Shown here: positions 33,900 to 39,727 of the stretch, in pieces
How positions within the stretch are numbered: position 1 is the stretch's first letter
How the letters are laid out: each line of letters starts with the position of its first letter
Source of the DNA: Bacteroidaceae bacterium
GTDB taxonomy: Bacteria > Bacteroidota > Bacteroidia > Bacteroidales > Bacteroidaceae
Length of the DNA: 39,727 nucleotides
Reading direction: 5' to 3'
NCBI GenBank assembly: GCA_017560945.1
Contig: JAFZDY010000012.1
Coordinates: 1-39,727, forward strand
Made by a program: the position numbers and the translations under genes
Notes under the pieces: generated by a model
Told to the model about the DNA's origin: nothing
The model's database searches: none
Seen by the model: the letters and a program-made list of their open reading frames with translations, nothing else

Positions 33900-34586
33900 T
33901 TACTTCAATTTGGCAATGATAGTCTCATTACCTACCGTACGATCCCCCAAATTGACAAGCACTTCGGTACCAAGTGGCAAATAGACATCTACGCGCGAAC
34001 CAAACTTAATGAATCCCATATGTTCGTCGATGTAGCAATCCTCACCAGCTTCAGCATAAGTAACGATGCGTCGAGCCATAGCACCTGCAATCTGACGAGC
34101 CATAACTTCTGCACCTTCGGGAGTTTCGATAACAACCATCGAACGCTCATTCTCAGTACTTGACTTGGGCAACCAAGCAGCCTGATAACGTCCATCTTGA
34201 TGGCCAACCTTCTTTACTACGCCATCTACAGGATACCAGTTTGCATGTACATTCAGTACACTCATAAAAATGCTGACCAAAAGACGGCGATCATGAAAAT
34301 ATTCATGCTCATCGACCTCTTCAATACACACTATCTTTCCATCAGCTGGCGCCACAACTACCTGCTTTGTCTCCCCTTCAAACAATCGGATGGGGCAACG
34401 GAAGAAGTTCAATAAAAGCAACCACACAACTGCACTAATCGGTGCAATGATATAGAACGGCCACTTGGGCTCCACGTAGTAATATAAAGAAGAATTCAAT
34501 ACCAACACCAAGATAGCACTGATGATAAGAGTATCAGTACCTTCGTGATGAATTCTGATTTTTTTTAGTTTTTTTAATTGCTTCAT
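33900..34586 (-). CDS. psd: Phosphatidylserine decarboxylase, short type
   Basis: Psd converts phosphatidylserine to phosphatidylethanolamine. The 228-aa proenzyme is of the short, archaeal-like class. It has a N-terminal hydrophobic hairpin ([19 protein letters not shown] and [19 protein letters not shown]), the [16 protein letters not shown] segment, and the self-cleavage site G196-S197 ([11 protein letters not shown]). Ser197 becomes the pyruvoyl group of the alpha chain, which would be the last 32 residues. It is the first gene of the - strand group with pssA and has a full promoter upstream at 34613-34644. Confidence 0.95.
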   Translation of the reverse strand: MKQLKKLKKIRIHHEGTDTLIISAILVLVLNSSLYYYVEPKWPFYIIAPISAVVWLLLLNFFRCPIRLFEGETKQVVVAPADGKIVCIEEVDEHEYFHDRRLLVSIFMSVLNVHANWYPVDGVVKKVGHQDGRYQAAWLPKSSTENERSMVVIETPEGAEVMARQIAGAMARRIVTYAEAGEDCYIDEHMGFIKFGSRVDVYLPLGTEVLVNLGDRTVGNETIIAKLK

Positions 34587-34612
34587 AGATTAACAAAGTA
34601 TCTTTTATCGCG

Positions 34613-34644
34613 CAAAGGTATGTAATCCTTTTAAAATTTGCAAA
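34613..34644 (-). promoter_or_regulatory. Promoter of psd-pssA
   Basis: On the - strand TTTG (34644-34641), 20 bases and then TACCTTTG (34620-34613) match both Bacteroidetes promoter elements. Transcription would start near 34607, about 20 bases before the psd start codon. It diverges from the dnaE promoter, with about 80 bases between them. Confidence 0.75.
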
Positions 34645-34722
34645 TAAATAGCCTTATAATCACAAACAAAAAAATAAAAAACACAAAAACAACACAGATT
34701 ATGGAAGTTTTTAATTCTGAAG

Positions 34723-34753
34723 TTTGACATCCGACAAAAGAGAACTATCTTTA
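34723..34753 (+). promoter_or_regulatory. Promoter of dnaE
   Basis: TTTG (34723-34726), 19 bases and then TATCTTTA (34746-34753) match the consensus with one mismatch in the last base of the -7 element. The transcription start would be near 34760, about 24 bases before the dnaE ATG. Confidence 0.6.
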
Positions 34754-34783
34754 TGCGCTTTTTAAGAAAACCCATAAAAGACA

Positions 34784-37700
34784 ATGCAAGATTTTGTTCA
34801 CTTACACGTCCACACACAATACTCCATCCTTGATGGACAAGCCAGTATCCCCCGTTTGGTAGATAAAGCCATCGCAAATGGTATGCGAGGAATGGCCGTC
34901 ACCGACCATGGCAGCATGTTCGGTATCAAGGAGTTTTTCAACTACGTCAACAAGAAAAACGGCGGAATCAATGGCGATATCAAGAACTTAAAGAAGCGAA
35001 TAGCAGCTCTGAACAACGGAGCCGAAGCTGAAGAAGAGTGGAATGGAGACGTTCAAGCAGAATTGGACGACTGCAAAAAACGACTTTCAGAAACACAAAA
35101 GAAGTTGTTCAAGCCCATTATTGGTTGCGAAATGTATGTCGCACGCCGTCGCTTGTTCAACAAAGAAGGCAAGGAAGACCAAGGAGGTTACCACTTGGTG
35201 GTGCTGGCAAAAAATGAGAAAGGCTATCACAACCTTATAAAATTGGTTTCAAAAGCCTGGACAGAAGGACATTACAACCGCCCCCGTACCGACCGTGTCG
35301 AATTAGAGAAGTACCATGAAGGCCTCATCGTATGTAGTGCCTGTATTGGTGGCGAAATACCCAAAAAGATTCTTGCCGGCCGTATGGAAGAGGCAGAAGA
35401 AGCCGTACAATGGTTCAAAAATATTTTCGGAGACGACTATTATTTGGAATTACAACGTCACAAAGCCACTGTACCACGTGCCAACCACGAAACTTACGAA
35501 TTGCAAGTTCAGGTAAATGAGAAGTTGATTGAACTCAGCAAGAAATATGACATCAAACTCGTATGTACTAACGACGTACACTTTGTCGAAGAAGAGAATG
35601 CCGAGGCCCACGACCGTCTTATCTGTCTGAGTACCAGCAAAGATTTGGATGACCCAAGACGTATGCTTTATAGTAAGCAGGAGTGGTTCAAAACACGTGA
35701 AGAGATGAACGAACTCTTTGCCGACATCCCCGAAGCACTGAGCAATACTTGCGACATTTGTGACCGAGTGGAATTCTATAGTATCGACCATGCCCCCATT
35801 ATGCCCAACTTTGCCATTCCTGAGGAATTCGGAACGGAAGAAGGTTACCGACAAACACTGACAGAAGAAGACCTTTTCAACGAATTTACCCGCGATGAGA
35901 ATGGTAATGTAGTGCTGAGCGAAGAAGATGCTAAAGATAAAATAAACAAACTTGGAGGATACGACAAACTCTATCGCATAAAGTTAGAAGCGGACTATCT
36001 GAAGGAACTGACCATGATAGGTGCCAAGAAACTCTATGGAGATCCATTGAGCGACGAGGTAATGGAGCGACTGACTTTCGAATTGCACATCATGAAGACA
36101 ATGGGTTTCCCTGGTTACTTCCTTATAGTGCAGGATTTCATTGGAGCTGCGCGTCGCGAATTAGGTGTATCCGTTGGCCCAGGACGTGGTTCAGCAGCAG
36201 GTTCGGCAGTAGCCTATTGCTTAGGTATTACCAAAATCGACCCTATCGCCTACGATTTGCTGTTCGAACGTTTCCTAAACCCCGACCGTATTTCACTCCC
36301 TGATATCGACGTTGACTTCGATGACGACGGACGTGGTGAAGTACTCCGTTGGGTAACCGAAAAGTATGGAGCAGAAAAGGTGGCTCACATCATCACCTAT
36401 GGAACCATGGCTACTAAGATGGCAATCAAAGATGTAGCCCGTGTACAAAAACTTCCATTGGACGAATCGAATCGTCTATGCAAATTGGTACCAGACAAGA
36501 TTCCTGATAAAAAATTGAATCTTCCCAATGCCATTGCTTACGTACAAGAGTTGCAAGAGGCCGAAGCATCTACTAACCCCATTTTACGCGACACCATCAA
36601 GTACGCCAAGATGCTTGAAGGCAATGTTCGTGGCACAGGTGTACACGCTTGTGGTACCATCATCTGCCGCGATGATATCACCGATTGGGTTCCTGTGAGC
36701 ACTGCTGAAGACAAGGAAACAGGCGAAAAAATGTTGGTAACCCAATACGAAGGAAGCGTCATCGAAGACACAGGACTCATCAAGATGGACTTCTTGGGGC
36801 TTAAAACCCTCTCCATTATTAAAGAGGCTGTGGAGAATGTACGTTTGAGTTTGGGCATCGAGATAGATATCGACTCCATCGACATTAACGACCCTACGAC
36901 CTACAAACTTTATTGTGAAGGAAAGACCATCGGAACCTTCCAATTTGAATCGGCGGGTATGCAAAAATATTTGCGCGAACTACAACCTTCTACATTTGAA
37001 GATCTCATTGCAATGAATGCCCTCTACCGACCAGGACCGATGGACTACATCCCAGACTTCATTGATCGTAAGCATGGGCGCAAACCCATTGAGTACGACA
37101 TCCCTATCATGGAGAAGTACTTGAAGGACACCTACGGAATCACTGTATATCAGGAGCAGGTGATGCTTCTATCGCGCTTGCTGGCAGACTTTACCCGAGG
37201 CGAGAGTGATGCCCTTCGTAAAGCTATGGGTAAAAAATTGCGCGACAAACTGGATCAGATGAAACCCAAATTCATCAAAGGCGGCCAGAAGAACGGACAC
37301 GATCCAAAGGTCTTGGAGAAAATTTGGACAGACTGGGAAAAATTTGCATCATATGCATTCAACAAGAGTCACGCCACTTGTTACTCATGGGTTGCTTACC
37401 AAACTGCTTATCTGAAAGCCAACTACCCCAGCCAATACATGGCTGCCACCATGAGCCGCAACATCAACAACATTACAGAAATCACCAAATTGATGGACGA
37501 ATGTAAGTCGATGGGCATACAGACACTCGGCCCCGACGTGAACGAAAGTAATCTGAAATTCTCTGTCAATGCAGCCGGAGACATCCGCTTCGGTATGGGC
37601 GCCGTCAAAGGTGTGGGCGAAAATGCTGTGGCCTGCATCATCAAAGAGCGAGAAGAAAATGGTCCATACAAAGATATTTTCGACTTTATCCAACGAGTAA

Positions 37701-38596
37701 ATCTCTCTGCATGCAATCGTAAAAATATCGAATGTTTGGCACTGGCAGGTGCTTTTGATAATTTCAAGGAAATTACACGCGAGCAATTCTTTGCCATCAA
37801 TAGCAAAAATGAGGCGTTCAGTGAACAACTTGTCCGCTACGGAAACCTTTATCAAGCAGCCAAGGCAGAAGCTGCCAATAGTCTGTTCGGAGGATTCGAC
37901 TCTGTGGAAATTGCGACTCCAGAAATACCTTTTGCAGAGCCTTGGAGCGACCTGGAACGTCTCAACAAAGAGCGCGAGTTGGTAGGCATCTACCTTTCAG
38001 CCCATCCGTTGGACGAATATTCAGTTATTTTGGAGCACGTCTGCACCACCCATGTCAATGAGCTAAATGAACAACTTGCCCAATTGGCCAATCGAGACAT
38101 TACATTCGGAGGTATAATCACAGGCTTACGCGAAGGATACTCCAAAAATGGCAATCCCTATGGCATAGCCAAAATTGAAGATTATTCGAGCGCCTATGAG
38201 ATTCCCCTATTTGGACAGGATTGGATAGATTGGGGACGATATATGAGAGAAGGATGCTTCCTCTACATTCACGCCAAGGTACAACCCAAGCAATGGCGTC
38301 CCAATGAATTGGAAGTAAAAGTCAACAAGATAGAACTCTTACCCGATGTCAAGGACAAGCTGATTGAAAAGATTACCATCACTACCACCTTGGACGAGTT
38401 GGACGAATCCATGATGTCAGAGTTACTCCCTTTACTTACCCAAAATAAAGGAAACGTAGAACTGCATTTCTCCATAAAGGACATTGAAACTCAAATGCAG
38501 ACCAATCTGATGTCGAAGAAAATCAAAATATCGGTTGGAAAAGAACTTGTCAATTATCTCAAGAACAACCCTGCATTGGAGTTCTCTATAAACTAA
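34784..38596 (+). CDS. dnaE: DNA polymerase III subunit alpha
   Basis: This is the replicative polymerase subunit. The 1270-aa chain opens with a PHP domain (DFVHLHVHTQYSILDG, VTDHGSMFG, CTNDVHFVEEENAEAHD). The polymerase core has SVGPGRGSAAGSAVAYCLGIT and the catalytic acidic motif PD507-ID509-VD511-FDDDGR. The fingers include IGTFQFESAGMQKYL, and ALYRPGPMDYIPDFIDRK follows. Next come the helix-hairpin-helix segment (AVKGVGENA), the beta-clamp-binding region and an OB fold (ITFGGIITGLREGYSKNGNPYGIAKIED near 1100). A short insert of about 45 residues rich in Lys and Glu lies in the PHP domain (50-95). The length is normal for DnaE1 of Bacteroidetes. Confidence 0.97.
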   Translation: MQDFVHLHVHTQYSILDGQASIPRLVDKAIANGMRGMAVTDHGSMFGIKEFFNYVNKKNGGINGDIKNLKKRIAALNNGAEAEEEWNGDVQAELDDCKKRLSETQKKLFKPIIGCEMYVARRRLFNKEGKEDQGGYHLVVLAKNEKGYHNLIKLVSKAWTEGHYNRPRTDRVELEKYHEGLIVCSACIGGEIPKKILAGRMEEAEEAVQWFKNIFGDDYYLELQRHKATVPRANHETYELQVQVNEKLIELSKKYDIKLVCTNDVHFVEEENAEAHDRLICLSTSKDLDDPRRMLYSKQEWFKTREEMNELFADIPEALSNTCDICDRVEFYSIDHAPIMPNFAIPEEFGTEEGYRQTLTEEDLFNEFTRDENGNVVLSEEDAKDKINKLGGYDKLYRIKLEADYLKELTMIGAKKLYGDPLSDEVMERLTFELHIMKTMGFPGYFLIVQDFIGAARRELGVSVGPGRGSAAGSAVAYCLGITKIDPIAYDLLFERFLNPDRISLPDIDVDFDDDGRGEVLRWVTEKYGAEKVAHIITYGTMATKMAIKDVARVQKLPLDESNRLCKLVPDKIPDKKLNLPNAIAYVQELQEAEASTNPILRDTIKYAKMLEGNVRGTGVHACGTIICRDDITDWVPVSTAEDKETGEKMLVTQYEGSVIEDTGLIKMDFLGLKTLSIIKEAVENVRLSLGIEIDIDSIDINDPTTYKLYCEGKTIGTFQFESAGMQKYLRELQPSTFEDLIAMNALYRPGPMDYIPDFIDRKHGRKPIEYDIPIMEKYLKDTYGITVYQEQVMLLSRLLADFTRGESDALRKAMGKKLRDKLDQMKPKFIKGGQKNGHDPKVLEKIWTDWEKFASYAFNKSHATCYSWVAYQTAYLKANYPSQYMAATMSRNINNITEITKLMDECKSMGIQTLGPDVNESNLKFSVNAAGDIRFGMGAVKGVGENAVACIIKEREENGPYKDIFDFIQRVNLSACNRKNIECLALAGAFDNFKEITREQFFAINSKNEAFSEQLVRYGNLYQAAKAEAANSLFGGFDSVEIATPEIPFAEPWSDLERLNKERELVGIYLSAHPLDEYSVILEHVCTTHVNELNEQLAQLANRDITFGGIITGLREGYSKNGNPYGIAKIEDYSSAYEIPLFGQDWIDWGRYMREGCFLYIHAKVQPKQWRPNELEVKVNKIELLPDVKDKLIEKITITTTLDELDESMMSELLPLLTQNKGNVELHFSIKDIETQMQTNLMSKKIKISVGKELVNYLKNNPALEFSIN

Positions 38597-38678
38597 CAAA
38601 CAAGTAAGAAAAAGGTGGCAGATAATAAGCATTCACATTAAGGAGTTGGAAGACATTGAAAAAAATAGATGATTTTAT

Positions 38679-38709
38679 TTTGTTCTTCACTCTACTTACA
38701 CTATCTTTG
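38679..38709 (+). promoter_or_regulatory. Promoter of the thioredoxin gene
   Basis: TTTG (38679-38682), 19 bases and then TATCTTTG (38702-38709) match both Bacteroidetes promoter elements exactly. The predicted start near 38716 is about 36 bases before the thioredoxin ATG, so this gene and the next one are transcribed independently of dnaE. Confidence 0.8.
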
Positions 38710-38751
38710 TCCACAAAAACATTTAATACGAACTTTAAAGACTAAAGAATT

Positions 38752-39066
38752 ATGGCATTAGAGATTACAGACAGCAACTACGAAGAGTTGGTTGCACAAG
38801 GAAAACCCATCGTATTGGACTTTTGGGCTACATGGTGCGGACCCTGCAAAAAGATTGCACCAGACATCGAAGCCTTGGCTGAAGAGTTTGAAGGACAAGT
38901 GATTGTAGGAAAATGCGACGTGGACGAAAATGACGATCTCACCTCTCGTTTCGGTGTACGCAATATCCCTACCGTTTTGTTCATCAAGAACGGCGAGGTA
39001 GTGGACAAGCAAGTTGGTGCCGCTCCCAAGTCTGCTTTTGCCGACAAGATCAAGGCTATGTTGTAA
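38752..39066 (+). CDS. trxA: Thioredoxin
   Basis: A 104-aa cytoplasmic protein-disulfide reductant with the active site W28-C29-G-P-C32 in LDFWATWCGPCKKIAPD, the cis-proline segment NIPTVLFIKNGE, and the terminal helix AFADKIKAML. There is no signal peptide. The length and motif are those of standard thioredoxin 1. It has its own promoter and is followed after 38 bases by a small acidic gene in the same direction. Confidence 0.95.
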   Translation: MALEITDSNYEELVAQGKPIVLDFWATWCGPCKKIAPDIEALAEEFEGQVIVGKCDVDENDDLTSRFGVRNIPTVLFIKNGEVVDKQVGAAPKSAFADKIKAML

Positions 39067-39104
39067 ACCACAACCTAAAATATTAACCATTAAAACTTAC
39101 CACT

Positions 39105-39446
39105 ATGAGTTCAGAAGACGATTTTTTGTTGGACGATGCTGTAGAAGATGCAAAGACTGTTGCATTCATCAGAAATTACCTGCCACAGGAGTATAAGGAA
39201 CATTTCACTGACGATGATCTCTACTACTTCCTCGATCTTATCTTCGAGTATTACGCTACCAGCGGATGCTTGGATGCAGAGCCCGATGAAGAGGGATACA
39301 TCAATATCGACCAAGAGGAAATTGTAGAATTCCTCCTCTCCGAAGCAAAGAAAGATAAAATGGATAGATTCTCAGCCGAAGAACTTCTTTTTGTTGTTCA
39401 AGGCGAAATGGAATATGGAAACAGTCTGAACGAGGACGAGGTTTAA
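39105..39446 (+). CDS. Small acidic protein of unknown function
   Basis: I do not recognise a characterised family. The 113-aa product is strongly acidic, with many Asp and Glu and no membrane segment or signal. Its N-terminus reads MSSEDDFLLDDAVEDAKT. A patch rich in aromatic residues follows (DDDLYYFLDLIFEYYATSG near 45-63). The C-terminal half (NIDQEEIVEFLLSEAKKDK, FSAEELLFVVQGEMEY) looks helical. It is probably soluble and all-alpha. It lies 38 bases behind the thioredoxin gene and is closed by a strong terminator, so the two form one short transcription unit. The function is open. Confidence 0.75.
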   Translation: MSSEDDFLLDDAVEDAKTVAFIRNYLPQEYKEHFTDDDLYYFLDLIFEYYATSGCLDAEPDEEGYINIDQEEIVEFLLSEAKKDKMDRFSAEELLFVVQGEMEYGNSLNEDEV

Positions 39447-39477
39447 CAACTTTCTTCCTCCTATACATACTGGTGAC

Positions 39478-39520
39478 AAGTGCGGATTATGCGGACAAAG
39501 AGCCTGCATAATCCGCACTT
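39478..39520 (+). terminator. Terminator after the thioredoxin unit
   Basis: Arms aagtgcggattatgc (39478-39492) and gcataatccgcactt (39506-39520) pair perfectly over 15 bp around a 13-base loop, followed by cttttat. It lies 31 bases after the stop of the small acidic gene. The arm sequence gcggatta resembles the short cgcgga repeats at 21288-21384, so the hairpin may derive from that repeat. Confidence 0.8.
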
Positions 39521-39607
39521 CTTTTATCCTTTGGAGGAGAGGTGAACGATTTTTTTATTCTTTAATTATTGGTGTCCGGTAAAAATCAAAACAGATATAA
39601 AAAGGTG

Positions 39608-39636
39608 TCTCAATCGCTGATTTAATGCGATTGAGA
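39608..39636. terminator. Stem-loop of the right element copy
   Basis: tctcaatcgc (39608-39617) and gcgattgaga (39627-39636) form a perfect 10-bp stem with a 9-base loop. A T-run follows on the + strand (39637-39645) and acaccttttt on the - strand, so it can stop transcription from either side. Confidence 0.6.
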
Positions 39637-39666
39637 TTCTTTTTTGTAATTACAAGCCCCCTCTAA

Positions 39667-39705
39667 TCAATAAAGAGTCAATTGTATAGGTGGACTATCA
39701 TCAGA
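39667..39705 (-). pseudogene. Broken 3' end of a probable transposase gene
   Basis: On the - strand this frame reads SDDSPPIQLTLY and then stop (39669-39667). Going further upstream in the same frame, a TAA at 39714-39712 interrupts it three codons before the conserved start. This copy is therefore frameshifted or truncated, or the homologous coding sequence begins here. The left-edge copy cannot be followed as far. Confidence 0.35.
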
Positions 39706-39722
39706 ATACTCTTAATAAGTAC
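39701..39722. repeat. 22-base repeat shared with 21666-21687
   Basis: The same 22 bases as at 21666-21687, with one substitution, overlap the first five bases of the right element copy. The match stops at 39722, five bases before the window ends, so any longer similarity outside cannot be judged. Confidence 0.6.
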
Positions 39723-39727
39723 CAGAA

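Larger units (their letters stand above)
39572..39705 (-). mobile_element. Insertion-sequence-like 3' end, right copy
   Basis: This is the reverse complement counterpart of bases 1 to about 135. It contains the same frame end (39705-39667), a perfect version of the stem-loop (39636-39608) and the tail with gatttttaccggacac on the - strand. With the left copy it forms a pair whose gene 3' ends both point into the window. The family cannot be named without the transposase body. Confidence 0.5.

Noticed and set aside
1-39727. The whole window as one composite transposon
   Set aside because: The inner genes are core chromosomal genes, the flanking copies are diverged, and one is broken in frame. 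Active mobility is very unlikely.

Overview
The window reads as a chromosomal stretch of a Bacteroidales bacterium, most likely Prevotella-like (the genus is inference). The evidence is the gene content (YfhO-type giant membrane protein, DUF4834, short phosphatidylserine decarboxylase, FtsA with a long charged tail, single-chain serine dehydratase) and several promoters of the Bacteroidetes type TTTG-N19/20-TAnnTTTG, with few Shine-Dalgarno sequences.

Region 1 (about 180-16071, + strand) is a complete division and cell wall (dcw) cluster in the order mraZ, rsmH, ftsL-like, ftsI (PASTA type), murE, mraY, murD, ftsW, murG, murC, ftsQ, ftsA, ftsZ. It has short gaps and looks like one long transcription unit. 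It starts with two perfect 10-bp TGGGG-aattg repeats, which look like the MraZ autoregulatory operator. murF, murB and ddl are not in it.

Region 2 (16150-21128, - strand) is a probable six-gene unit, read in the order polyferredoxin, [4Fe-4S] aldo/keto reductase, DUF1893 protein, ECF-type S component, tatA, tatC. The first two proteins carry twin-arginine motifs and the last two are the Tat translocase, so an export machine and two likely substrates share an operon. A terminator-like hairpin lies between tatA and tatC.

Region 3 (21129-22010) is the only large gene-free gap. It holds the promoter of the polyferredoxin operon, an 18-bp perfect palindrome, a REP-like hairpin, two different palindromic arrays that both have a 22-bp period, and a canonical promoter for the next gene. 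This is the least explained part of the window.

Region 4 (22011-24238, + strand) has a secreted ThuA-like protein and an L-serine ammonia-lyase, flanked by partly inverted copies of a short repeat. Regions 2 to 4 are visibly richer in GC than the dcw cluster.

Region 5 (24487-31408, - strand) has asnS, an RluB-like pseudouridine synthase with a long Arg/Gly/Tyr/Asn-rich N-terminus, purB and a YfhO-family membrane protein. A divergent promoter pair then leads to mtnN-luxS (+), which recycles S-adenosylhomocysteine and makes AI-2. A strong bidirectional terminator separates luxS from the - strand group psd, pssA and DUF4834 (phosphatidylethanolamine synthesis). Finally dnaE, a thioredoxin and a small acidic protein of unknown function run on the + strand.

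Both ends of the window lie in inverted, diverged copies of one sequence: the 3' end of an open frame (peptide tail SPPIQLTL then F or Y), its stem-loop, and a conserved downstream segment. These look like remnants or ends of one insertion-sequence family and may explain why the sequence stops where it does.
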